Shown here: positions 18,060-26,849 of the stretch, piece after piece
How positions within the stretch are numbered: position 1 is the first letter of the stretch
Layout of the letters: each line of letters opens with the position of its first letter
Assembly (NCBI RefSeq): GCF_900142955.1
Contig: NZ_FRCP01000019.1
Coordinates: forward strand, 62,001-126,000
Direction: 5' to 3'
From: Anaerosporobacter mobilis DSM 15930
GTDB lineage: Bacteria; Bacillota; Clostridia; Lachnospirales; Lachnospiraceae
DNA length: 64,000 bases
Notes under the pieces: model-generated
Told to the model about the DNA's origin: nothing
The model's database searches: none
Seen by the model: only the letters and a program-made list of their open reading frames with translations
Position numbers and translations under genes: made by a program

Positions 18060-18590
18060 TCTTCATTCTCCTTTATTCTTATTCTAACATGTATTATAAC
18101 TATTCAGCCCCAAGTTATTCACAGGTAATCTGAAAAGTTACGTGTTATCAACAAGGCAACTAGTAAAAGCATATGTTTTATCACGTCACTTCATTAAAGT
18201 ACCAATAATAAAAATTTTTGTTCCTATATGGGTACCAAACTCCCATATATCTAGCTCCTTAGCTTTTTAATGCTTTTTTATTATATAATGTGAATTTAAT
18301 AATTACAACATTTTTTTCAGAAAAAAAGTATAACTACTTACGAATAGAAGGGGGGGTGCTTGCTTTCTATAACAAAATTTCATACCTAAAAAAACCTGTA
18401 ATTATACTATTTAGTTTTTTAAGAAAAGTGGTATAATATAAATCAGAAGCTTGCTGCTTCAAGGGATGAACAAATTGAAGGATCGTAACTTCGCAAAATA
18501 CATAAGTTAACGATATATCTGACACAATACTTTCCTTAGTTAGTCACTTCACGTTCTTTCCACTAGACTTATACTATAACGGAGGCTTTC
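18060..18590. other. Divergent intergenic region gdhA / yitT-like gene
   Basis: Holds two promoters. For gdhA, a minus-strand TATAAT lies near 18094-18099. For the plus-strand YitT gene, TATAAT is at 18432-18437, leaving a leader of about 145 nt with two hairpins: GAAGC/GCTTC near 18447-18461 and ATCGTAACTT/AAGTTAACGAT near 18483-18516. A TATATGGG/CCCATATA dyad (about 18222-18243) and a G7 run (about 18349) are also present. No gene is visible. Confidence 0.5.
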
Positions 18591-19469
18591 ATGAGTCAAA
18601 CATTAACACAATCAAAACTCTTCAAGTATTTCCAGGCGTTTGCCGGTACTTGCATCTTTGCAGTCGCAGTAAAATTGCTAATTGTACCACTAGGCTTATA
18701 CAACGGTGGATCTCTAGGTTTCGCGCAGATCATCCGTACTTTGCTTATTGATTATGCACATATTAGTGTATTAAGCAAGATAGACTTAGCTGGTATTATT
18801 TACTTTATTATTAACGTTCCTCTCCTTGTACTTGCATACAAAGGTGTTGGCAAGAGTTTCTTTATCAAAACATTAATAGCAGTAATATCCCAGACGACAT
18901 TCCTTACATTAATTCCTTCACCAACAACACCTATTATTGATGATACGTTGGCCGCTTGCTTAATTGGTGGTATCATATCTGGCTATGGTATTGGCCTTGC
19001 TCTAAGGGCTGGAGGTTCTACTGGTGGTCACGACATCGTGGGTGTTTATTTAGCGAAAAAGCATACGAACTTCAAAGTAGGACATGTCGCTATCATAGTA
19101 AATTTCGTGGTTTATAGCATCTGTGCACTTATGTTTGAAATTGATGTATTTATCTATTCCGTAATCTATGCAACTATCTCTGCCTTAATAATTGACCGTG
19201 TTCATTATCAAAACATCATGGTTAGTGTAATGATTTTCACAAAAGTAGAGGGATTGCAATTACCTATTATGCAGAAACTAAATCGAGGCGTAACCTATTG
19301 GACAGGCAGTGGTGCTTATACGAATGAGTCAACTCATGTTCTTGTAACTGCTGTTTCCAAGTATGAGATATCCTCATTAAAAAGGATTGTCCATGAATTA
19401 GATCCGCATGCCTTTACAATATTAAGTGAAAACACCTCCATTGATGGTAATTTTGTCAAAAAACTTTAG
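18591..19469 (+). CDS. YitT-family membrane protein
   Basis: 292 residues: about five to six membrane segments (residues ~15-200, YitT/DUF161) and a soluble C-terminal DUF2179 domain (about 210-290, TKVEGLQLPIMQKLNRGVTYWTGSGAYTNES...). The conserved LRAGGSTGGHDIVGVYLAKK motif is near residue 142-161. A GGAGG-like site precedes the ATG. Substrate is unknown for the family. A paralogue with the same architecture is encoded at 41937-42863. Confidence 0.9.
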   Translation: MSQTLTQSKLFKYFQAFAGTCIFAVAVKLLIVPLGLYNGGSLGFAQIIRTLLIDYAHISVLSKIDLAGIIYFIINVPLLVLAYKGVGKSFFIKTLIAVISQTTFLTLIPSPTTPIIDDTLAACLIGGIISGYGIGLALRAGGSTGGHDIVGVYLAKKHTNFKVGHVAIIVNFVVYSICALMFEIDVFIYSVIYATISALIIDRVHYQNIMVSVMIFTKVEGLQLPIMQKLNRGVTYWTGSGAYTNESTHVLVTAVSKYEISSLKRIVHELDPHAFTILSENTSIDGNFVKKL

Positions 19470-19582
19470 TTTATTAGTTTTTTGCTTTATTTAATTAAGC
19501 ATATCGTACGTATTTTCTTCTTTTCTAAAGCGTCGATATATGTACTAATTTACAAATCAAATCTTATTTCTACTGTAACAAC

Positions 19583-19617
19583 AAAAGAGGCTGTCGCAAA
19601 ATGCAACAGCCTCTTTT
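19583..19617. terminator. Bidirectional terminator abutting the GDPD stop codon
   Basis: AAAAGAGGCTGT (19583-19594) pairs with ACAGCCTCTTTT (19606-19617), with further pairing around GCAAAATGC in the tip. It serves the convergent YitT and glycerophosphodiesterase genes; the TAA of the latter overlaps the T-run. Confidence 0.85.
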
Positions 19618-21482
19618 TATTGGTTTACTACTCTCTTAATTAAATCTTGAATACTTTGGTTCGCAACCTTACTATATAATATTTCTCGTGCCTTTACAGG
19701 TTTATCTGTGATTATATTATCAACACCCATATTCTTTAATCGGTCCATCTCATTCTTAGTATTCACTGTCCACGCATGGATTTCCTTACCACGGCTATGG
19801 GCTTCTTTAACAACCCTTTGTGTTATAAAACTTGACTTCATACTAAAGAAATCGATATATTCTTTATCATAGAAATTTCCATAAACAACTGACATAATAT
19901 AACCGGTCTTAAGATCAGGATTGAGTTTCTTAACATTAACAAGACTTTCATACGTTGCCGAAGTTATTACACATTGTCTTTCAAAACCGTATTGTTCAAT
20001 TAGATTAACAACTTTTGTTTCAAGGTCTTGGCTATGTCCGTTTAACTTCAATTCAATATTGAGATTGATTTTACCTTTGCAATATTGTAATATTTCTTCT
20101 AATGTAGGAATCTTTGCATTCGCAAATTCTTTTGAGAACCAACTCCCCGCATCTAGTTCTAACACTTCATCATAAGTTAATTCCCAAATATATTTGTTAA
20201 CACCTGTTGTACGTTTTAAACTTGGATCATGTAACAACACCACTGTTCCATCTTTTGTCTCTTGTACGTCTATTTCTGCATAATCAGCAAGTTCCTCAAC
20301 TGCACTACTAATGGACTCCATAGTATTCTCAGGCGCAGATATAGAATTGCCTCTATGGGAGGTTATCTTAATTGGTGACAATGCATCTTCAGCACCAAAC
20401 ACACCGTTATAGAACAGGTTATAGAAGTAAATTGTATTTACTACAAACACAGCTGTAACCAAAACTCCTAATAAACGTTTTGTCTTATTCTTCGTTTCCC
20501 GATATTCTTTCGTTCTAAGAGCGCCAATCCTAACGTCTTCTCCATTTTCCTTCTTATAACGATAATACATTGCGGATATCACTGCCATGTTTGATAGCAC
20601 GCCAATCATACCTAGGACAAGCAACACAAACAGGTTCACTTTATCAAGTATTGATAAAAACATTACTAGTACCAAAGAACTTTTCACAAAGACTACAACA
20701 CCAGCAGCAATAAGAATCATCACAAGAAGATAAATAAAGAATAATGAGCCTGCAATCAATACGTTCCATACTAACAAATACCAAACGGTACGTAATTTTC
20801 GTCTTTTCATGAGTCGAATACTATTCTTAACTGAGGCTTTAAACCCTTTTCGTTCACCGACACAAAAATGGGATGTAAATAGGGACAGAATCGTTATCAC
20901 GAAAATTATTAGAATTACAATACCTGCGATTAAGCGAAAATATTTGCTGTGAAATAACGTCTTTATTATGTAGCTAGGGATACTTGCATTGTTAGCGCTT
21001 AATATAATCAATAGACAATTTACGATTGGAACCATTACCACTACGTACAGCAGATACATAATTTTTCTTAATGATACGATACGTACCGTATTCACTACTC
21101 CAACAAACAACATATGCCTTGCTGATATTTTCTTACTCTCTCTACTACATTGAAAACAAGCAATTAACGCTCCTACTTCTATCGTTGCAAAGATTGCTAA
21201 TAAAATCAGTAGTAATACGACCAGTATAATTGTTACCGGATTGGTAACAACGGCTAGTAGATTCTCTGTTGTAATATAACTGTACCCAGACTTTCCTAAT
21301 ACGAAGTTAAAACACAAACTTAGCAGAGGAAGCATAATTAATAGCGTTATAGTTTTATATAATAATGTAAATAGGAATAAACTCTTCCTATTATATTTAA
21401 TTAACTGAATAGTTGATTTTATAATTCCTATCGGAGAAAACTCTCTAACTTTTGTTCTTAATTTTTCTTTCACTTCATTCAT
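19617..21482 (-). CDS. Membrane-bound glycerophosphodiester phosphodiesterase
   Basis: 621 residues. The first ~350 residues contain about eight hydrophobic segments matching the GDPD-associated membrane domain. From about residue 370 a GDPD catalytic domain follows: ITSHRGNSISAPENTMESI, then EIDVQETKDGTVVLLHDPSLKRTTG and INLNIELK, which supply the His, Glu and Asp residues of the metal site. It cleaves glycerophosphodiesters to glycerol-3-phosphate and an alcohol, here probably at the membrane surface, perhaps on lipid or teichoic-acid polymers (inference). Start supported by GGAG at 8-nt spacing. Confidence 0.92.
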   Translation of the reverse strand: MNEVKEKLRTKVREFSPIGIIKSTIQLIKYNRKSLFLFTLLYKTITLLIMLPLLSLCFNFVLGKSGYSYITTENLLAVVTNPVTIILVVLLLILLAIFATIEVGALIACFQCSRESKKISARHMLFVGVVNTVRIVSLRKIMYLLYVVVMVPIVNCLLIILSANNASIPSYIIKTLFHSKYFRLIAGIVILIIFVITILSLFTSHFCVGERKGFKASVKNSIRLMKRRKLRTVWYLLVWNVLIAGSLFFIYLLVMILIAAGVVVFVKSSLVLVMFLSILDKVNLFVLLVLGMIGVLSNMAVISAMYYRYKKENGEDVRIGALRTKEYRETKNKTKRLLGVLVTAVFVVNTIYFYNLFYNGVFGAEDALSPIKITSHRGNSISAPENTMESISSAVEELADYAEIDVQETKDGTVVLLHDPSLKRTTGVNKYIWELTYDEVLELDAGSWFSKEFANAKIPTLEEILQYCKGKINLNIELKLNGHSQDLETKVVNLIEQYGFERQCVITSATYESLVNVKKLNPDLKTGYIMSVVYGNFYDKEYIDFFSMKSSFITQRVVKEAHSRGKEIHAWTVNTKNEMDRLKNMGVDNIITDKPVKAREILYSKVANQSIQDLIKRVVNQ

Positions 21483-21790
21483 ATTAACTACTCCATCTTA
21501 TTTCCAATGACCTCAATGATTATCCATCATCTATGATCCTTGTACACTTGATATATTCTAACACATTCTCTCCTGAAATTAAACCTATTTGTTCATAACT
21601 AATTATTTAACTTTATATTAATCTTGCAATAACTTATCATAATTTATTAGATTATAAAGACATTAATTTTTCATTAATAGCTCATAATATCCAGATTTTA
21701 TGATATAATATCAGTAAGTTCGTCCAACCTTAAATATCAAAGTTAGCCGAAAACTATATAAGTCCATGTAAATGGCTGAAAGGAGTACAA
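21483..21790. other. Divergent intergenic region, GDPD / serine hydrolase
   Basis: Contains a TATAAT at 21704-21709 for the plus-strand serine hydrolase gene and presumably the minus-strand GDPD promoter. No gene, hairpin or strong repeat was seen. Confidence 0.4.
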
Positions 21791-23935
21791 ATGATTCATA
21801 AGAAAATGTTTTATACTAAGGGGATACGTAATTTAGCAAAGACATCATTATCGTTATCTTTAGTTGTCATGTTAACTTTATCTTCAAGTTTTGCTGCACA
21901 AGCTAAGACGCAAGAAAAATCCATTGTTGCAGGCACATCTACTACTATCACCTCTGACGAAAGACAGTCAAATTGGTCTTTTGACACTACTGCTAAAAAC
22001 GCAGATGGGAAAGCGAAACAGTTGGCTGCCTTCTACGGTTGTACAAGTGTACAGTACGCTTTGATTCACAATGGGGAGATTGTAGTATCAGGCCAATCTG
22101 GTTTTGCTGATCGGGACAAAAAAAAGGCACCAACGAAAGATTCCATCTATGGTATAGGTTCCATCAGTAAGGTTTTTACCACTGTTGCTATCATGCAGTT
22201 AGTTGAAAAAGGTATCTTAGATCTTGATACACCGGTAGTAAACTATATTCCGGACTTTAAAATGGCGGACGAACGTTATAAAGATATCACCGTTCGGATG
22301 TTAATCAATCACTCTTCTGGCTTGATGGGAAATCTTGTTAATAACACAATACTTTTCTATGATCCCGATCCCATTAATACGGATAAGTTTCTTGAAAGCC
22401 TTAGCACACAACGCTTAAAAGCTGATCCTGGTAGTTTCAGTGTATATTCCAATGATGGTTTTACTTTGGCCGAAATATTAGTAGAGAGAGTTACAAAATC
22501 TTCATTTACAAACTATATCTATGATAACATAAGCAAACCATTAGGATTATCCAATACTAAGACTCCACAAAGTGGTTTTCCAAGGTTGCAACTGGCTAAA
22601 GCGTATTATGACGTAGATGCATTACCTGCTGACTATGCAAATTTCATTGGTGCAGGTGGACTATATTCCACTGCTGAAGACCTCTGTCGCTTCCTTGATA
22701 TCTTCATGCATGATAATGAGGTCATAAGTGAAGATTCCGTAAAGGCAATGTCTAATCCAGAATACTTAAATGGCTTATGGGGTAATGATGGAGATAATAT
22801 TATTAACTACGGACTTGGTTGGGATAGTGTTAAACTTTATCCGTTCTCTAATTACGATATTCAAGCATTTGCCAAAGGTGGCGATACCTATTCATACCAT
22901 GGAAACGTTGTTACAATTCCAGGATACGACCTAGGTGTGGCGGTATTAACTTCTGGTGGTTCAAGTACGATAGACCAATTATTATGTAACTCTATTCTAC
23001 TTAGTGCTCTTCAAGAAAATGGGGTAATCAAAGAACTTGTTAAAGATCCTACACCTTCTGCACCAGTTAAGACAACAATGCCCGATTCCTATAAGAGTTA
23101 TGCTGGTTTTTATGCCAATGTAATGGAATCCTTTAATATTGAGTTTACAGAAGATAATTCCTTTATGATCAAATATAATAACGATTCAACTGGCATAGAA
23201 TTTGTCTATACTGGGAATGGTGTATTCAAAGATAGTACTGGTTCTACCGAATATACATTCAAGAAACTAGCAAATGGGAAAACCTATCTGAATATAAAAG
23301 CTATTTCTAATATACCGGGTTTTCCAACTATCATACAGGATACCCTCTATGCCCAAAGACTTGATGACAATCCAGTTCCAGAAAGCGTCACAGCTGCTTG
23401 GAAAGCAAGAGAAGGAAAGAAATACTACATAATAAACGAGAAATACTCATCACAATTATATTTATCTGAATTATGTACTTCCTTTGAGTTCGATAATCTC
23501 AAAGAGGGATATTTCTATAACTTCACAATGGTTGATGAAAATACCTTAGAACAACGTCTCGAGTTACCTATGGCATTGGGACGTGATTTAACCGATATTA
23601 AGATGTATAGAGAAAATGGCACAGAATATCTAAAGGCAAATTCCTCAATAGCAATATCCGAAGATGCCCTTAAGAATCTGTCTTCTAAGAAATCCTTCAA
23701 GGTTGTAATTGATGATAATTCTTATGCTAAATGGTTTAAGATTCCTGCTTCCTATGCAAACAAGAAGATTAAAGTTACCATTCCTAAAAAGGCTGGGTTT
23801 GCTGTATATGATAACGAAGGCATTGTAGTTTTCCTATCAACAATTTCATCAAACAAAACAATTACTCTACCGGAAGGTGGCACAATTGTATTCTCAGGTA
23901 ATGCAGGTTCAACTTTCTCAGTAAATTACAAGTAA
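21791..23935 (+). CDS. Secreted serine hydrolase, beta-lactamase / penicillin-binding-like
   Basis: 714 residues. A signal peptide is evident (hydrophobic 20-35, Ala-Gln-Ala cleavage near 36-39). The class C beta-lactamase fold covers about 75-410: SxxK motif S124-I-S-K127 in YGIGSISKVFT, the second motif Y219-S-N221, and a KGGDTYSYHGN segment near 370 as candidate third motif. The C-terminal ~280 residues are beta-rich and unassigned. Family members include esterases, D-aminopeptidases and D,D-peptidases; the natural substrate cannot be deduced. An AAAGGAG site precedes the ATG. Single gene with terminator after it. Confidence 0.88.
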   Translation: MIHKKMFYTKGIRNLAKTSLSLSLVVMLTLSSSFAAQAKTQEKSIVAGTSTTITSDERQSNWSFDTTAKNADGKAKQLAAFYGCTSVQYALIHNGEIVVSGQSGFADRDKKKAPTKDSIYGIGSISKVFTTVAIMQLVEKGILDLDTPVVNYIPDFKMADERYKDITVRMLINHSSGLMGNLVNNTILFYDPDPINTDKFLESLSTQRLKADPGSFSVYSNDGFTLAEILVERVTKSSFTNYIYDNISKPLGLSNTKTPQSGFPRLQLAKAYYDVDALPADYANFIGAGGLYSTAEDLCRFLDIFMHDNEVISEDSVKAMSNPEYLNGLWGNDGDNIINYGLGWDSVKLYPFSNYDIQAFAKGGDTYSYHGNVVTIPGYDLGVAVLTSGGSSTIDQLLCNSILLSALQENGVIKELVKDPTPSAPVKTTMPDSYKSYAGFYANVMESFNIEFTEDNSFMIKYNNDSTGIEFVYTGNGVFKDSTGSTEYTFKKLANGKTYLNIKAISNIPGFPTIIQDTLYAQRLDDNPVPESVTAAWKAREGKKYYIINEKYSSQLYLSELCTSFEFDNLKEGYFYNFTMVDENTLEQRLELPMALGRDLTDIKMYRENGTEYLKANSSIAISEDALKNLSSKKSFKVVIDDNSYAKWFKIPASYANKKIKVTIPKKAGFAVYDNEGIVVFLSTISSNKTITLPEGGTIVFSGNAGSTFSVNYK

Positions 23936-23943
23936 GTAACAAA

Positions 23944-24049
23944 AAAAGACAATCAATTAAAGGTTATGTTTAAAGAGGTAGTTGCAAAACAGTGAAACAC
24001 TCGTTTTGCAACTACCTCTTCTCTTATAAACCATGTTGATTGTCTTTTA
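23944..24049. terminator. Nested bidirectional terminator
   Basis: An inner hairpin has perfect 18-bp arms AAGAGGTAGTTGCAAAAC (23973-23990) and its complement (24003-24020). An outer pair AAAAGACAATCAA (23944-23956) / TTGATTGTCTTTT (24037-24049) encloses it. It separates the convergent serine hydrolase and VWA genes. Confidence 0.85.
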
Positions 24050-24092
24050 CTGATGTAAATGGATTGATAGCCTCACATGTATTATCACTCAC

Positions 24093-25772
24093 TTACATCT
24101 GTGCATCAAACAGATTCTTAAGTTTATATACTACATCATCCGAGTCAGCGTTAATACTCGCAGCTTCATTAATTGATGATATCGTTTCAAGTGCTTCAAT
24201 ATCAGCATTATACCCAATGGTGTAAACAGGAATCTTATACGTCTTTAATATTCCTGTTATCTTTTTCATACTTAATCCTGAATTAGTTTCTCCATCACTT
24301 AACAAGAATAACATCAATTTGGTATCTGGATTTTTCGCCTTCTCTTCTAATAGCATATTCAATGCTACCGTTAACGCATCAAAAGATGCGGTTGCACCAC
24401 CTTCTTGCAAATCCGTAACTGCTCCAGTGAATAAAGATCTTTGATTTAAGTCAAATTTTGCAATTGGTAAGTTAACATATACTTTACTATCATAACTTAC
24501 AAGCCCTATACTATTTTCGCTATTTATATATTTAGAACCATTGATTAAAGAGGCCTTTAATTGGTTTAGAGGTTCTCCACTCATACTTCCAGAAACATCT
24601 GCGACAAAAACTGCAGTAATACTTCTTCCCGAATCTTTGTTTTCCTTCCACAATTTTTGAGCTGATATGATTGTTGAACCATCATACTCAGGGAAACTGC
24701 TCTTATAGTCATCCATACCATTGAATCCATATTTGGTAGCTAATTCTTGCGATTCTTTGGTTTCACAGTAGGAAACAAACAAATCCATTGCTTCCTTCTT
24801 ATCCTTGCTTAATTTACCAATTGCATATAAGGGGTTATCATGTCTTACACCATAAGGGATAAACTCATACTGGGTTCTTAAATCTGTGTCATTCTTATAT
24901 AATTGATATTCAATTATCATACCTGTTAACGAACCAGACTTAGCAGATTCTCTCATCTGTAATGTTGTATAGGCTACGAATGGAATATTAATCTGAAATT
25001 GTTGGAACCCTTCTATTGCTGTTTCGCTAAGAATATCCGATGAATCATATGCATTCAATGTTGATAGAAGAAAATTCATACCTGCTGAACTGGATAATGG
25101 ATTAGTATACCCCATAGCAATTCTATTATCTGCTGTTGCCTGGGTGATTGTTTTCATATTCACTTCACCATAATTCTTAGTAATATCATTCGCAACAGAT
25201 TTGGTTAGTAATACACCAGCAACATTACCTACCATACGGTCTGTAACTACTGAAATATCTGCACCTTCTGCTTCAATAATCTTACCCCACAAATCATTCG
25301 ATGGTGTAAATGCATCTGGGAGGTATTTGCCTGAGATAATATAATCAGTTCCTAATCCAGAAGCAATCGAACGAACAGAAATCGCTACTGTTTTACCATC
25401 AATCTTGTTAGCTTGCTTATTAAACTCCTTAGCCATCGTTGATAACCAACTATCCGATTTCTCTCCTGCCTTTTCTGGAGAAGAGAATATCTCGATTACA
25501 ACATCCGCATTACCTTCAACTGACAACGGATATTTTGAGATATCCGGAAGTTCTTCCTTAAGATCTGTCTCTTCTAATTCAACATTCGCTTTTCTTGCCG
25601 GAATATTGGATACATCAATTTTGTTTAAGTATTTCGCTAGTTTCTTATTCGCTTGATCTTCTGACATAACAGCCGTATCATCATTGGAATTCGTAGATGA
25701 TATTACTGCGAATATTACACCAAATGCTATTAATGCGATAACAACAAACGCTAATATATTCTTTTTTTGCAT
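24093..25772 (-). CDS. Membrane-anchored solute-binding-like / VWA domain protein
   Basis: 559 residues. An N-terminal membrane anchor (about 5-27) is followed by a region (about 75-370) resembling periplasmic substrate-binding proteins (DVVIEIFSSPEK..., AMGYTNPLSSSAGMNFLLSTL, LFVSYCETKESQELATKYGF). A VWA domain fills 385-559 with an intact MIDAS motif D392-x-S394-x-S396 (DVSGSMSG), a Thr in GGATASFD and Asp in LLSDGET. It probably faces the cell exterior and binds a ligand or partner in a metal-dependent way. It follows the 236-residue membrane protein by 33 bp, so the two likely act together. Function not known. Confidence 0.85.
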   Translation of the reverse strand: MQKKNILAFVVIALIAFGVIFAVISSTNSNDDTAVMSEDQANKKLAKYLNKIDVSNIPARKANVELEETDLKEELPDISKYPLSVEGNADVVIEIFSSPEKAGEKSDSWLSTMAKEFNKQANKIDGKTVAISVRSIASGLGTDYIISGKYLPDAFTPSNDLWGKIIEAEGADISVVTDRMVGNVAGVLLTKSVANDITKNYGEVNMKTITQATADNRIAMGYTNPLSSSAGMNFLLSTLNAYDSSDILSETAIEGFQQFQINIPFVAYTTLQMRESAKSGSLTGMIIEYQLYKNDTDLRTQYEFIPYGVRHDNPLYAIGKLSKDKKEAMDLFVSYCETKESQELATKYGFNGMDDYKSSFPEYDGSTIISAQKLWKENKDSGRSITAVFVADVSGSMSGEPLNQLKASLINGSKYINSENSIGLVSYDSKVYVNLPIAKFDLNQRSLFTGAVTDLQEGGATASFDALTVALNMLLEEKAKNPDTKLMLFLLSDGETNSGLSMKKITGILKTYKIPVYTIGYNADIEALETISSINEAASINADSDDVVYKLKNLFDAQM

Positions 25773-25805
25773 TTTCTTTTCCCTTTCCCCTCAGTTCAAC
25801 AACCA

Positions 25806-26516
25806 TTATAACAATTGTTTCATATTGTTCACTACATCTTTAAATACTGCTAAATCATCGGAATCAGCTTGCGTACCATCGCTTAATTTAGATAATTGCA
25901 TTAATAACTTATCAAATTCTAAAAGAATCGTTTCATTATCATTCACTTTTTCCCTTATGTAATTTACTTGCTCCATATAAACGGCATGTTTTTCTGCATT
26001 TCCTTTTTGATTAATCTGAGTAAATTCTTGCTGATCAAAGACTGATATGGCATTGATAATACTTTTTACATTGGAAAACAAAAGGTTTTCTACTTTACCA
26101 ATCACATCCTTTAAACCATACGCATCTTCATCCTCCTCCTTGAATTTAATATAGATAATATTCTTTAAGGATTCTTTCTTCTTAAGTAATCTGGATATTT
26201 GATTCTTAGTTGTATTAATTTCATTATTCAGTATATTCTTATTCAATAACTCCGTTAATACCTCAATCATATCCTCCGGTTTATGAAGATCCTGTATAGA
26301 AAACTCATATTGCGCTTCTTTTGAATGTAAGAAACGGTAATTTCCATAAAAAAACAAAATCACACTCATGAGAAGTATTGTATAACCGAAAGCTCTCCTA
26401 ATCGTAGTATCTTCACCTAGCATAATTCCCATAAAAGCATTGGAGAACGCAAAAATATTAACAATAGCTATTCCAAAATTAAGTAGACAAAGTTTTACCA
26501 CTAATTTCTTGTTCAT
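25806..26516 (-). CDS. Membrane protein with coiled-coil tail, partner of the VWA protein
   Basis: 236 residues with two membrane segments near the N-terminus (about 10-30 and 40-62) and a long Lys/Glu/Asn-rich helical region after residue 85 likely to form coiled coil in the cytoplasm. I do not recognise a named family; XpaC/TelA-like proteins have a similar helical look, but the match is weak. A clean GATAAGGAGG site precedes the ATG. It is the first gene of a two-gene unit with the VWA protein. Confidence 0.75.
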   Translation of the reverse strand: MNKKLVVKLCLLNFGIAIVNIFAFSNAFMGIMLGEDTTIRRAFGYTILLMSVILFFYGNYRFLHSKEAQYEFSIQDLHKPEDMIEVLTELLNKNILNNEINTTKNQISRLLKKKESLKNIIYIKFKEEDEDAYGLKDVIGKVENLLFSNVKSIINAISVFDQQEFTQINQKGNAEKHAVYMEQVNYIREKVNDNETILLEFDKLLMQLSKLSDGTQADSDDLAVFKDVVNNMKQLL

Positions 26517-26849
26517 GTAAAAACCTCCTTATCTGATATAATGATACCTGTTTATTACAATACATGTCAATACACTTTTACATTTTCTTCATTTACATAG
26601 TATTTGTTCCTAGAATTATGAAACAACTTCAAATTGAGGAGGCTTCAAATTATCGCCATTTTCTTAAGATAACTACATTCATATACAAAAATAAGCTTAC
26701 TTCACGGAATGCCATATGTGAACATGCATGTCCACATATAACACTGCTTAGCAAGCTTATCTTTATATTGCGTTTTATTTCATTGGCTTTCATAACATAG
26801 TCGTGTCGTTAATACGTATGTTACATCCGCTATTTACAAAGATTTTCTT
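26517..26849. terminator. Intergenic region with a long imperfect hairpin after the GH2 gene
   Basis: The main structure spans 26690-26765. AATAAGCTTACTT pairs with GCAAGCTTAT, and the centre ATATGTGAACATGCATGTCCACATAT is nearly palindromic. The minus strand then runs into TTTTTG, fitting a terminator for the glycoside hydrolase. The rest of the interval is AT-rich and holds the promoter of the 236-residue membrane protein gene. Confidence 0.5.

Noticed and set aside
26564..26800. 78-codon plus-strand frame
   Set aside because: No ribosome site, overlaps the long hairpin, and has no recognisable domain.
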